This document shows, one piece after another, positions 37,943 to 46,970 of a DNA stretch of 64,000 nucleotides. The stretch lies in the NCBI RefSeq assembly GCF_900129025.1, contig NZ_FQUM01000005.1:248001-312000 (forward strand), written 5' to 3'. The notes beneath the pieces were generated by a model. The model saw only the letters and a list, made by a program, of their open reading frames with translations. It made no database searches and was not told where the DNA came from. A program made the translations under genes and the position numbers. The number at the start of each line of letters is the position of its first letter. Position 1 is the first letter of the stretch. The DNA is from Mariniphaga anaerophila (lineage in GTDB: Bacteria; Bacteroidota; Bacteroidia; Bacteroidales; Prolixibacteraceae).

Positions 37943-38998
37943 CTAGCGGATAATTCTAACTTTCGAATCGTCGCGGAGTGTTTCAAACCCTTTAATAATA
38001 AGCCTGTCGTTCACCGAAAGGCCTTCAATTACCTCAACAAAATCCTGGTTTTCTAGCCCGGTGGTAATCCGGCGGTCGTCGGCAGCACTGTTTCGCCCTA
38101 CAATAAAAACGTATTTTCCACGGTTCCCCGAAAGTATTACGTCTTTGGGAATAACAATAGTACTGTCTTTCCGGGCAGTAATTACATCAGCTTTTACAAA
38201 CATTCCCGGGCGCAATTTCAGGTCGGAATTATTGATGTCAATCCTTCCCGAAAATGTACGGGTTTCGGTGCTGATTGCCGGCGACATTTCGGTCACTTTT
38301 CCACGGAGAGTGTCTTCCGGAAGCGTGTAATTTGTAACCAGCACTTCCTGCCCCAACTGAAGCTCGCCAATATTTTTCTCGGGCAGGTTAATACTCATGT
38401 ACATCTGGCTGTAACTCATTATAGTTGCCATTTGCGCCCCCGAAGCTATCCTTACCCCGTTGGTGTAATAAGGCAGTTCAACAATTACTCCCGAAAACGG
38501 CGCACTGACACTCATTTTTGCCATCTGAATTTGCGCATTTTCATAGTTGTACTGCGCGTTGGTTTTCGAAACTTCGGAGTTACGCAACTCGCGAAGTGTT
38601 ACGCCGCCTTTTTCATACAATGATTTCTGCTTATCGTATTCCTGTTCCGAAATTTCAAGGTTCAGTTTCACGGCATCGATGGCAAGGTTGTTCACGTATT
38701 CCTCATTTTCGAACCGAATAATAGTTTGGCCTTTACTCACTCTGTCGCCCAGTTTAAACGGTCTGCCGGTTGCCGGATTGGTTTGCAGAAAATAGTCGCC
38801 TGCCATTTCCGAATTCAGCGTTACTTCAGAAGTTGCATTTACCGTTCCGGTAGTGCTTACAAACTGCTCGATACTTTGCAGCCTGATGTCTTCAACAGAA
38901 ACGGGAACAGCCAGCTCGCTGCTCTCTGACTGGGTTTGCTGGTTGCAGGCAGCTAATGCAAATAAAATGATGAACGGGAAGAATTTAATATTTTTCAT
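37943..38998 (-). CDS. periplasmic adaptor lipoprotein of the RND pump (membrane fusion protein)
   Basis: This 351-aa AcrA/MexA-type adaptor links the inner-membrane pump to the TolC channel. The lipobox LAAC near residue 18 predicts lipid anchoring. A barrel-sandwich lipoyl half, a short alpha-helical hairpin (about 105-160), SAPFSGVI closing the lipoyl domain, and a beta-barrel with membrane-proximal domain (about 200-350) are in the usual order. It lies between the tolC-like gene (21 bp) and the first RND gene (35 bp). Confidence 0.93.
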   Translation of the reverse strand: MKNIKFFPFIILFALAACNQQTQSESSELAVPVSVEDIRLQSIEQFVSTTGTVNATSEVTLNSEMAGDYFLQTNPATGRPFKLGDRVSKGQTIIRFENEEYVNNLAIDAVKLNLEISEQEYDKQKSLYEKGGVTLRELRNSEVSKTNAQYNYENAQIQMAKMSVSAPFSGVIVELPYYTNGVRIASGAQMATIMSYSQMYMSINLPEKNIGELQLGQEVLVTNYTLPEDTLRGKVTEMSPAISTETRTFSGRIDINNSDLKLRPGMFVKADVITARKDSTIVIPKDVILSGNRGKYVFIVGRNSAADDRRITTGLENQDFVEVIEGLSVNDRLIIKGFETLRDDSKVRIIR

Positions 38999-39019
38999 AG
39001 TGATACTGTTTTTTCCGAA

Positions 39020-40534
39020 TTAGTTTTTTTGCTCTAAATATAAATCAGCCGGTATAATTGGTTCGTTCTTTTGAAAGTCGTAAAGGCTTTGAATTTTCAG
39101 ATTTAACAACTCTATTTTATAATTGATGAGCGCCTGTGAATAGGCAATTTTTCGTTCCGAAAGCTGTGTCTGATACAGGTTGAGATCCATCCCGGTGAGG
39201 TCTCCGTTTTCGTAACGTTCCAGGTTAATTTCATAAGTAAGCTGTGCGTTGGTTTGGCTTTGCTCTGCAATTTGAATCTGGTTGAGCTGGTTTTGCAGAT
39301 TACGGTAAGCCTGCCTTATTCCTATTATTATCTGGTTCTGCTCGTCGGTGTAATTTAGTTTTTGCGATTCTATGGCAGCTTCCTGCGCCGCAATTCGCGC
39401 TTTCTTTTCTCCCCAATCAAACAACGGAATGCTAAAACTCACTCCAACCGAAGGGCTGTTTGTTGGTGCGTCAAAAATCTGATTCAGGTTTTTATTATCG
39501 CCCGAAATACCCAGCCGAAGATTTACATCGCCCCTGAATTCGTTTAACGACCGGGTACGAATAAGTTCGAACTGACTCGACTCGATGTCGATTTCCCGCT
39601 GCCTCAACTCCATGCGCGAAGCCAAGCCGTTTTCAATTGCCTTTTCCATATCAATCGGCACAGGATTCATCGACACGTCGGCGAGGATAGAAAAGTCGGT
39701 GTACAAATCCATTCCCAAATAAAGCTTCAATTGATCTTTCGCATTTTCAAACGCCACTTCCCTGTCCTGTAGCGATGACTTTGCAGTTGCCAGGTTTAGC
39801 TCAGCCTGGTACAACTCTTCCATTGCCGCCAGGCCTGCATCTACTTTATTTTTTATGATTTCGTAGCTTTTCTGAGTGTTGTTCAGCTCTTCCTTTGCAA
39901 TGTTCAGGTTCATCTGCGACATGTACACATTATAGAAATACTGCGTTACATTCTTTTCCATATTCAGGCGCTGCATAACATAACCCAGGTTTGCATTCTC
40001 GTAATTCAGCTCCAGCTCCTTCAACTCCAGCTTTTGCCGGTTATAGGTAAACAACGGCTGGTTAAAATTAAGGTACAGATTGTTGTAAAAAACCTGGCTC
40101 TCAATTTCGGTAACGTCTGAATTGCTGCTTTGCCAGCCAAACTCGTTGGTAAGAGAAATGGTTCCGTCGGTTAACAAAATGGGCTGCTCAACCCTGAACA
40201 ACGCATTGGTCTGAAAATTTTCGTTGGTATACCACTGAGAAACCCTGTTATCGAAACGGCGGTTACGACTGAAATTTACAGGAGCCACATCGAGCGAAAA
40301 ACGCGATTTAAGAGCCGCGCGCTGTGCTTCCAGGTTTTTCTGGAACCGCTCAAGATTTAACAACGATTGCTGCAAATCGGGGCTACTCGTTTCTGCAATC
40401 TGAAACGCCTTGTCGAGCGTAAGAATTTCCTGCGCCCCGACTCCCGAAACAAGCAAAAAAGCCAGTAATAACAAAAAAATTGGTTTCTGCATCGGATTCA
40501 ATTTTTTATACAACTTCATATTCATGTGTTTCAT
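39020..40534 (-). CDS. TolC-family outer membrane efflux protein
   Basis: This 504-aa outer-membrane channel has a signal peptide (LLLLAFLLVSGVGAQ) and the two-fold OEP architecture of long amphipathic helices, with LDKAFQIAETSSPDL near the N-terminus and LGISGDN/SIPLFDWGEKKAR later. The frame starts at 40534, but the ATG at 40492 (MQKPIFLLLL) would give a more compact signal peptide. It provides the exit duct for the RND pumps of this operon and perhaps also for the ABC parts. Confidence 0.92.
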   Translation of the reverse strand: MKHMNMKLYKKLNPMQKPIFLLLLAFLLVSGVGAQEILTLDKAFQIAETSSPDLQQSLLNLERFQKNLEAQRAALKSRFSLDVAPVNFSRNRRFDNRVSQWYTNENFQTNALFRVEQPILLTDGTISLTNEFGWQSSNSDVTEIESQVFYNNLYLNFNQPLFTYNRQKLELKELELNYENANLGYVMQRLNMEKNVTQYFYNVYMSQMNLNIAKEELNNTQKSYEIIKNKVDAGLAAMEELYQAELNLATAKSSLQDREVAFENAKDQLKLYLGMDLYTDFSILADVSMNPVPIDMEKAIENGLASRMELRQREIDIESSQFELIRTRSLNEFRGDVNLRLGISGDNKNLNQIFDAPTNSPSVGVSFSIPLFDWGEKKARIAAQEAAIESQKLNYTDEQNQIIIGIRQAYRNLQNQLNQIQIAEQSQTNAQLTYEINLERYENGDLTGMDLNLYQTQLSERKIAYSQALINYKIELLNLKIQSLYDFQKNEPIIPADLYLEQKN

Positions 40535-40541
40535 TAATTTG

Positions 40542-43500
40542 TTACAATTTGACCAGCCTCACGGCATCGGCAAATACAATGCGCGCATCTGTTTTATTGG
40601 TTAATTCGATAAGTGCGGTATCGGGAGAGAAATAGTACGAACCAAGATGATTCCAGCCCTCATCTGCACTCTGAATCCCGAGCAATTGTTCTTCGGTTCC
40701 GTCGTCGCCGTGAATAAAAAACTGGTAGTCGCCTTTTTCTTCGTTTCCACCGCGTCCAAATCTTCGGGGTTTGTAAACGTGGTAATACACATCGTAATAA
40801 CCTGCATCCTCAATGGGAACATTCCATTTGGCTTTCATGGAACCGTCTCCTCCTTTAATGTAGTATGCCGAGCGGACATACTCGCCAAAAAAGTCGGAAT
40901 TAGTAGTGGCAGTCCAGTTTATAGGAGGACGCCAGTAGTTCATTCCCGAATATTTTTGAACACCTTCGGTATCTTTTGCCAGCCATTTCTCCAACAGGCT
41001 GATTTCTTCTGTTACGGTATATTCAAACTGAGGATCTTCGTTATCAACAATAATTTCGCCGGGCATCTGCTTTTGCACCGGGGTATCGGAAACAACCTCT
41101 CCTTCCACCGGAACAGCCTTAGGATCCTCTTTAACGTCGCGAAACCCTTCTGTAATCACCTGCGGAATATTTTTGGAAGTCATGGTGTTCACCATTACCA
41201 TTCGCGGGTCGGTGTCAAACATGTAACTAACATCTTTGGTTTGTTGCGGCCCCAGGTAAACCAGCTTATTTTCCATGTCGTCGCCACCGGGCGGGCGTCC
41301 TCTTCCCGGGCCGCCACCTCCCATTCTGAAGCTTATTTTTACAATTCCTTCGGTATCGGAAAAGTTGGTTACTTTAAACGATATTTTGGTTTGCATCCGA
41401 TCTCCTGTTTTTACTTTAACGGCCTCAATTGGCGAGAACAAAAAACCGGGAAGCGTTTTTGCCTTAAACCACTCATCCATCATTGGAATCAGTTCTATGT
41501 CAAACTTCTCTTTTATGGTCTGATCAAACTGTTCAAACGTGATATTTTTAAACCTGTACTCCATCAGTACTTTACGCAGAAACTCCTCAAATTCGTCTTG
41601 CCCGGCTGTCCATTGCACCATAGAAAACAGTACCTCACCTTTCAGTTTAATTACATTATCGATAATTTTTTTCTGTTTCGGATCGGCAAGAATTTCCTGG
41701 AAAGTGCTATCCTGCAAAGCGATATTTGCAAGTTCGTCGTCACTCATTCCCTGCATATTACGCATCCAGCCCGAACGCATGTCTGTCGACTGGCTCTTCA
41801 GGTACGCTTCGAAAATACGATTGGTAATGGCCCATTCGTCAGAAACAATATTATTCTGAAAATTGTACAGCATAGCAAAAGCAAAATACGGGTTGGGAAC
41901 TTCTGAAACAGTAAAATTTCCGCGGTTATGCTGGAAGTCGGCCGATTGCTCCCGCGTAAAAATCCGCATAAAATCATACAGCAGCCTGATTTCCTTGTCC
42001 TTATCGGTCATATTATTGTCGCCGCGGCGACCCCAGCGTTCCATCCTTTTTTTGGAACCTTCAAAATCAGCTTCTCTCAACAAATACCCTTTTTCAGGAA
42101 TCAGAATCTGTTCCGGCTGAATCAGCTCCTGCCTGCCCGACCAGATGCGTTCGTATGTTTTGAACTGCGCCGGCACTTCCACCAAAAAAAACCGGTTGAA
42201 TGCATAATCCAGATTATAAGCCCGTTCGAAATCTCCCATTCGCTCATTTACCAACTGAGCCAGTGTATCTTTTGTTTCCGGAAACGATTCCGTAAAATAA
42301 TCGTGCCCCTTAATGTGCCAGATTCCATATTCCAGACTATCTGTTTCAATATTTTTCTTTTCGTAATTACCAATGGCAAGCGAGAGCTGGGTGAGCGGAA
42401 CCGAGTTTTTGAATGAAAATTCACCTTCGGCAGTTTTGGTAATTTCACCCTGAGATATTGCCTGAAGCCCGGGGCGGGTTTTTACATCGAGGCTAAACCG
42501 GACAAACTCCGGATGATTCCAGCTTACATCATCAGTACTGTACGTTACTCCGGAGCACGGATACCAGTTACTTTCGGGGGTGAGCAAAACATAATCAGGC
42601 GTTAAAAAGGCATACCTTTTATCTACATTCAGCACAAACTTCCCGTACTTTTCGGTACGTTCTTCTTCCGGAATATCCAAATAACAAAGCGTTTCATCTA
42701 CTTTTCCCGAGTAGGTAATTTCTATGTCGGCTTTCTGTGCGGGCTGCAATAAAACATCTTCGCTTACGATGAGATGATTTTTCCGCTCAAACGGTATTTC
42801 CTGCCCATTCAGTTTAAAACTTTGTATCTGCAAACCTTCATTTAAGTTGAATATGAGTTTGTTCAGAGGCTCTGCATTATCGTTCTCAACTGTAATTTCT
42901 GATGTCGCCTCAATAAAACTCCCGTTGTGATTCAGTTTGATGGAGTGTTCCAACACCGCAGGCAGTTTTTCCTTTACGTAGATATTATTCAGGGCAATTG
43001 CTTCACTCCGCAGTTTATCGCTTGTTTTAAACTGATTGATGTGTTCGTAAGCAAAATAACCACCGGCACCGAAAAACAGCAGCGCAAAAATCAAGGAAAA
43101 CCAAGTCATCCCTTCCGATTGCGGAAGCCGCTTCAACAGAAAAATCGTGAGGAAAATAAAACTCATGCCAAATGAAAAATATATTCCGCGGTGGATGAGT
43201 ACTTTTTCGAGGTTTCCCATTCCTGCAATGTCCGAAATCAGCATGGGAATATTAAACGCCATGTAGTCGAAAATATAATAAAACCTGGCTTCGAGCAGAA
43301 AAAGTGTAATGCCAATGTACCCCAGAATAAGCACAAACGTAATGGCCTGGTTGCGGATAACGCTCATCAGGAAAAACGAAAGCCCCATAATAAAAACCAG
43401 CGTGGGAACACTAATAAGCACAAGATAAATTCCGTAGGATGCCCAGTTGATGGCCGTTTGCTGCGAAAGCATATTGAAAATAAGCGCCATGCCCACGACT

Positions 43501-43874
43501 GCAATATTCAGCACCAAAAACACCTGAAGGTTTCCCCAGGTTTTCCCGATTACATACTCGCCGTTAGTCATGGATCGCATGTAAATTACTTCAGTTGTAT
43601 CGAGCTTTTTATCGCGCTTCAAAAAATCAGATGCCAGAAAAACAGCAATAATAGCCTGGGCTACATTTAATATAAGCAAGTTAAAATAAGGAATGGCTGC
43701 GGGAATACTCCTAACGGCCCATCCCTGGTCGCCTCCTCCCTCAATTATCATCCCGAAATTCAACCCGAAAAGAACCAGCAACGAGAGGATACTAAAAATA
43801 CGAAAGAACCAGCTTCTCAGCAGTGTTTTTCGCTCGTACTTGGCAATAGAAAATATATTATGCAATGAAATCAT
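40542..43874 (-). CDS. ABC-2 permease fused to an M1-aminopeptidase-like domain lacking HExxH
   Basis: This 1110-aa protein has an N-terminal ABC-2 permease half (about six TM helices, 20-290). A beta-sandwich and a gluzincin-like region follow (about 310-780), with the SNWYP and NYEKK landmarks of the ABC permease/M1 aminopeptidase family. No HExxH zinc motif is present; where it is expected the sequence reads NNIVSDEWAI before FEAYL, so the domain is probably non-catalytic. A glycine/proline-rich linker (MGGGGPGRGRPPGG) lies near residues 850-865. A golvesin-like beta-sandwich ends the protein (about 975-1110). It starts 18 bp after the ATPase at 43893, its likely energy-coupling partner. 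Confidence 0.85.
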   Translation of the reverse strand: MISLHNIFSIAKYERKTLLRSWFFRIFSILSLLVLFGLNFGMIIEGGGDQGWAVRSIPAAIPYFNLLILNVAQAIIAVFLASDFLKRDKKLDTTEVIYMRSMTNGEYVIGKTWGNLQVFLVLNIAVVGMALIFNMLSQQTAINWASYGIYLVLISVPTLVFIMGLSFFLMSVIRNQAITFVLILGYIGITLFLLEARFYYIFDYMAFNIPMLISDIAGMGNLEKVLIHRGIYFSFGMSFIFLTIFLLKRLPQSEGMTWFSLIFALLFFGAGGYFAYEHINQFKTSDKLRSEAIALNNIYVKEKLPAVLEHSIKLNHNGSFIEATSEITVENDNAEPLNKLIFNLNEGLQIQSFKLNGQEIPFERKNHLIVSEDVLLQPAQKADIEITYSGKVDETLCYLDIPEEERTEKYGKFVLNVDKRYAFLTPDYVLLTPESNWYPCSGVTYSTDDVSWNHPEFVRFSLDVKTRPGLQAISQGEITKTAEGEFSFKNSVPLTQLSLAIGNYEKKNIETDSLEYGIWHIKGHDYFTESFPETKDTLAQLVNERMGDFERAYNLDYAFNRFFLVEVPAQFKTYERIWSGRQELIQPEQILIPEKGYLLREADFEGSKKRMERWGRRGDNNMTDKDKEIRLLYDFMRIFTREQSADFQHNRGNFTVSEVPNPYFAFAMLYNFQNNIVSDEWAITNRIFEAYLKSQSTDMRSGWMRNMQGMSDDELANIALQDSTFQEILADPKQKKIIDNVIKLKGEVLFSMVQWTAGQDEFEEFLRKVLMEYRFKNITFEQFDQTIKEKFDIELIPMMDEWFKAKTLPGFLFSPIEAVKVKTGDRMQTKISFKVTNFSDTEGIVKISFRMGGGGPGRGRPPGGDDMENKLVYLGPQQTKDVSYMFDTDPRMVMVNTMTSKNIPQVITEGFRDVKEDPKAVPVEGEVVSDTPVQKQMPGEIIVDNEDPQFEYTVTEEISLLEKWLAKDTEGVQKYSGMNYWRPPINWTATTNSDFFGEYVRSAYYIKGGDGSMKAKWNVPIEDAGYYDVYYHVYKPRRFGRGGNEEKGDYQFFIHGDDGTEEQLLGIQSADEGWNHLGSYYFSPDTALIELTNKTDARIVFADAVRLVKL

Positions 43875-43892
43875 TTTTCCAGGTTTTTGGTA

Positions 43893-44786
43893 TTAAGAAT
43901 TGGACCACTGATTTAGTTTGTTCTCCATAAAATGAACATAAGCATGTTCCAGATTGGGTTCGATCTGCCGCCCGTAGTACCCGTTTATTTCCGGGGCAAC
44001 TACCTGTACTTCCCAACCTCCATCGGTTGGGATGGTTGAAATTACCGGGTACTTTTCGTTAATTTCCATGTACTCCGCTTCGGTGGCTGAAATGAGCCAG
44101 ACATTTCCTTCTGCCTTTTTTATAAGTTCTTCGGGCGAGCCGGCAAAAGCGAGTTCCCCTTTATTTAATAACGCCATATCGTCACAAGTACTGGAAATAT
44201 CGCCCACAATATGAGTTGACAAAATAATAATAACATCGCGGGTACTAATATTGGAGAGCAAATTCCTGAACCGGATGCGTTCTTCGGGATCGAGGCCGGT
44301 GGTAGGTTCGTCTACAATAATAATTTTGGGATTATTAATAAGCGCCTGGGCAATGCCGAGCCGCCGCTTCATTCCTCCTGAAAGTTTATTGGCATTACGG
44401 TCGCGGGCCTCAAACAGGCCAACTTCCTCAAGCATCTGTTCAACTGCCGATTTACGGGCAGCACTGTTTTTCATCCCGGCCAGCCGCGCCGCATAATCGA
44501 GAAATTCGTAGGTTTTCAATTTCGAAAAAAAACTAAAATCCTGAGGAAGGTACCCAAGCATGGCCCTTATTTCCCGCCGGTTTTTAGCCAAATCAAGGTC
44601 ATTTACCAAAACACGTCCGCTCGAAGGTTTCATCAGAGTAACAAGAATTCGCATCAGCGTTGACTTTCCTGCCCCGTTTGGCCCAAGCAATCCGAACATG
44701 CCGTTAGGAATTTCCAGATTTAGATTTTTTAAAGCGTAGTTTCCGTTTCGATAAACTTTGTTCAGGTTTTCGATTTTTATTTGCAC
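43893..44786 (-). CDS. ABC transporter ATP-binding protein
   Basis: This 297-aa cytoplasmic ATPase has Walker A GPNGAGKST near residues 35-43, Q-loop YLPQDF, signature LSGGMKRR, Walker B IIIVDEP and the H-loop STHIV. It closely resembles the ATPase domain fused to the RND protein at 30098, including GLDPEERIRFRNLL against GLDPRERIRFRNLL. This points to duplication within the operon. The start codon is GTG, supported by a strong Shine-Dalgarno sequence. It is the first gene of the seven-gene efflux operon and pairs with the permease encoded 18 bp downstream. Confidence 0.95.
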   Translation of the reverse strand: MQIKIENLNKVYRNGNYALKNLNLEIPNGMFGLLGPNGAGKSTLMRILVTLMKPSSGRVLVNDLDLAKNRREIRAMLGYLPQDFSFFSKLKTYEFLDYAARLAGMKNSAARKSAVEQMLEEVGLFEARDRNANKLSGGMKRRLGIAQALINNPKIIIVDEPTTGLDPEERIRFRNLLSNISTRDVIIILSTHIVGDISSTCDDMALLNKGELAFAGSPEELIKKAEGNVWLISATEAEYMEINEKYPVISTIPTDGGWEVQVVAPEINGYYGRQIEPNLEHAYVHFMENKLNQWSNS

Positions 44787-44793
44787 TATTTTT

Positions 44794-44798
44794 CCTCC
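44794..44798 (-). promoter_or_regulatory. strong Shine-Dalgarno sequence for the GTG-started ATPase gene
   Basis: On the minus strand GGAGG lies 7 bases before the GTG at 44786. A near-perfect SD is unusual in Bacteroidota, whose genes often lack one, and it supports GTG as the start. Confidence 0.7.
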
Positions 44799-44913
44799 AG
44801 ATAAATTAACAATGAGTTGGACTTGAACACTTGGAAATAGTTTAAATATAACCGGTTTAAAATTATTTTTTTGTAAACACGGAAAAAATCATCGGAAAAT
44901 TATCTTCAAAACA

Positions 44914-44942
44914 ACAAAAAGGCCCCGTAATCACGGAGCCTC
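44914..44942 (-). terminator. intrinsic terminator after the small secreted protein gene
   Basis: On the minus strand AGGCTCCGT and ACGGGGCCT form a 9-bp stem with one wobble pair and a 4-base loop, followed by a T-run. It lies about 30 bp after the stop at 44971 and separates that gene from the efflux operon. Confidence 0.85.
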
Positions 44943-44970
44943 TTCACATCTATTTCAACACTCAATCTTC

Positions 44971-45576
44971 TTACTTTTTCACAATAAACTCATAATCATT
45001 ATTATTATTGCTCAGAACAACTTCGTAAGTTCCTTTTTCGAGCTTCGACAAATCCAGTGCTTTCTGAATAAACACTTCTTTACCTAGTTTTTTACCGGTA
45101 ACAAACTTTCCGTCGCGGTAAATATTCAGAAAAACATTTTTCTGAAAGTTATTCAGATAAGAAACCTTTAGCAAATTGTCTTCAAAAGCATAATACGGAC
45201 AATAAGCCCTGGTTTCGCTACCCACAGCGAGGTGGGTGTCCGAAATAGTAATTTCCCGGGCAAGCCTGCAGTTTCCGTGACACAGACAAACCTTATAGTT
45301 TCCATTTTCCAAAAACTTCAGGTCGAAAACCGTCCGAAACTCCTGTACCGGAGAGTCAGACTTTTTCGAAAAAAGAATCTCGCCCCGGTCATTTTTTATT
45401 AATAATTCGAAGTTTGCCGGCGACAACGTTTCAAAAGCTATCAGCGCTTTATCATCCTGAACAGGAATTACATTCATTGCAGGGAGCTGAACGGCAAATG
45501 CTGTTGCAACAACAAACATTGCCAAAATTGTTAATAGTAAGTTCTTTGTTTTCATGACATTCTGTTTTGTTTTCAT
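44971..45576 (-). CDS. small secreted protein of unknown function
   Basis: This 201-aa protein has a clear signal peptide (LLLTILAMFVVATAFA) and a mature part rich in beta strands. Two halves look similar: LLIKNDRGEILFSKKS and LNIYRDGKFVTGKKL. The pattern resembles the Ig-like fold of Bacteroidota sorting and adhesion modules. A cysteine cluster CLCHGNC lies near residue 95 and another cysteine in AYCPYY. Two starts are possible, 45576 and 45555 (MKTKNLLL); the second gives a standard signal peptide. It ends at its own terminator and is not part of the efflux operon. I do not recognise the family. Confidence 0.75.
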   Translation of the reverse strand: MKTKQNVMKTKNLLLTILAMFVVATAFAVQLPAMNVIPVQDDKALIAFETLSPANFELLIKNDRGEILFSKKSDSPVQEFRTVFDLKFLENGNYKVCLCHGNCRLAREITISDTHLAVGSETRAYCPYYAFEDNLLKVSYLNNFQKNVFLNIYRDGKFVTGKKLGKEVFIQKALDLSKLEKGTYEVVLSNNNNDYEFIVKK

Positions 45577-45709
45577 TGTACTGATAAGACTCCTAAAGTC
45601 CTCATACAGTTACACAAAACAGAAGAATGTCGACGAAAACAACCTACCAGGGGGTGAACGTCTCTCAAGAAAAGACGAACGTAATTATGCTACTAAAAGT
45701 ACTATTTTA

Positions 45710-46729
45710 CTATATAGCCGACTCAAATTGCTTCAGGAAACGAATATCATTTTCGAAAAAATGGCGAATGTCTTTAATGCCGTAACGCAACATGGTAATA
45801 CGCTCGATTCCCATACCAAATGCGAAACCGGTGTATTTCTGGCTGTCTATTTTGCAGGATTCCAGCACATTCGGATCAACCATTCCACATCCCAAAATTT
45901 CGAGCCAACCGGTGTACTTACAAACGTTACATCCTTTTCCTCCGCAAATAGAGCAGCTTACATCCATTTCGGCGCTGGGCTCGGTAAACGGAAAGTAGCT
46001 GGGACGCAAACGAATTTTGGTATTTTCGCCAAACAGCTCTTTTGAAAAGTACAACAACGTTTGTTTCAGGTCGGCAAACGACACGTTTTCATCCACATAC
46101 AATCCTTCAATCTGATGGAAAATACAGTGAGAACGAGCCGAAATTGCTTCGTTTCGAAAAACCCTTCCGGGAAAAATGGAACGAATAGGCGGCTGGGTAT
46201 GTTCCATTACGCGAGTTTGAACGCTGGAAGTATGAGTACGCAGCAACACATCAGGATCCTTTTCAATGAAGAAAGTATCCTGCATATCGCGGGCCGGGTG
46301 TTCCGGCGGAAAATTCAATGCTGAAAAAACGTGCCAGTCATCTTCAATTTCAGGGCCTTCGGCTACTGTAAAACCAAGCCTTCCAAAAATGCTGATGATT
46401 TCGTTTTTCACCAGAGACAGCGGATGCCGTGAACCAAGTTTCAACGGCTCTCCGGGCATTGTTAAGTCAGTCCCGGCATCTTCAGAGCCCTTTGTTTCAA
46501 ATGAATCACGCAGCGTGTTGATTTTCTCCAAAGCACAGTTCTTTAACTCGTTCAATGCTTTGCCTACTTCTTTCTTTTGCTCGTTGGGTACATTTTTAAA
46601 ATCAGCAAAAAGTTGATTCACTTTTCCCTTTTTACTAATATACTTTATACGCAACGCTTCCACTTCGTCGATTGACGATGCTGTTGCTGTTTCAATTTCC
46701 TGCTGCAAAGCACTGATTTTATCTAACAT
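45710..46729 (-). CDS. pheS: phenylalanyl-tRNA synthetase alpha subunit
   Basis: This 339-aa class II aminoacyl-tRNA synthetase catalytic subunit forms an alpha2beta2 enzyme with PheT, which is not in this window. The N-terminal coiled coil (about 1-85) contacts tRNA. Motif 2 (GRVFRNEAISARSHCIFHQIEG) spans the ATP/Phe site; motif 3 appears as GFAFGMGIERI near the C-terminus. A CSICGGKGCNVC cysteine cluster sits in the catalytic domain, as in many bacterial PheS proteins. A good -7 element lies 27 bp upstream. Confidence 0.97.
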   Translation of the reverse strand: MLDKISALQQEIETATASSIDEVEALRIKYISKKGKVNQLFADFKNVPNEQKKEVGKALNELKNCALEKINTLRDSFETKGSEDAGTDLTMPGEPLKLGSRHPLSLVKNEIISIFGRLGFTVAEGPEIEDDWHVFSALNFPPEHPARDMQDTFFIEKDPDVLLRTHTSSVQTRVMEHTQPPIRSIFPGRVFRNEAISARSHCIFHQIEGLYVDENVSFADLKQTLLYFSKELFGENTKIRLRPSYFPFTEPSAEMDVSCSICGGKGCNVCKYTGWLEILGCGMVDPNVLESCKIDSQKYTGFAFGMGIERITMLRYGIKDIRHFFENDIRFLKQFESAI

Positions 46730-46755
46730 GGCGTTTCAACCTTTAAATGAAGGTG

Positions 46756-46763
46756 CAAAGATA
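46756..46763 (-). promoter_or_regulatory. candidate Bacteroidota -7 promoter element for pheS
   Basis: CAAAGATA reads TATCTTTG on the minus strand, an exact TAnnTTTG match 26 bp upstream of the pheS ATG. The implied leader is about 20 nt. A -33 TTTG at standard spacing is not evident. Confidence 0.5.
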
Positions 46764-46774
46764 ATAGTTTCCGC

Positions 46775-46808
46775 AAAAAAAAGCGGCACCTTTTTCGAAG
46801 ATGCCGCC
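46775..46808 (-). terminator. intrinsic terminator downstream of mtnP
   Basis: On the minus strand GCGGCA and TGCCGC flank a 13-base loop and are followed by eight T residues. It lies about 165 bp beyond the mtnP stop and just upstream of the pheS promoter, separating the two transcripts. Confidence 0.7.
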
Positions 46809-46970
46809 GGGAATTAAAAAGCCAACGAAGCTTGATGGCTGAATCTATATAGTACTAACTGAACGGTCTTATGTTTATTTCTTGGCTTTAAGACAACGAA
46901 TTAGAAATTGCAAAGAATATGCCAAAAGCCGCGGTCACAATATGCCGTTCAGCAGGTTATAGAAAAATTA

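Noticed and set aside
40647-41906. 419-codon open frame on the + strand inside the ABC permease/M1-like gene
   Set aside because: It is antisense to a well-supported gene, has no recognisable domain, and its residue composition (many Phe, His, Asn, Cys) is that of a shadow frame.
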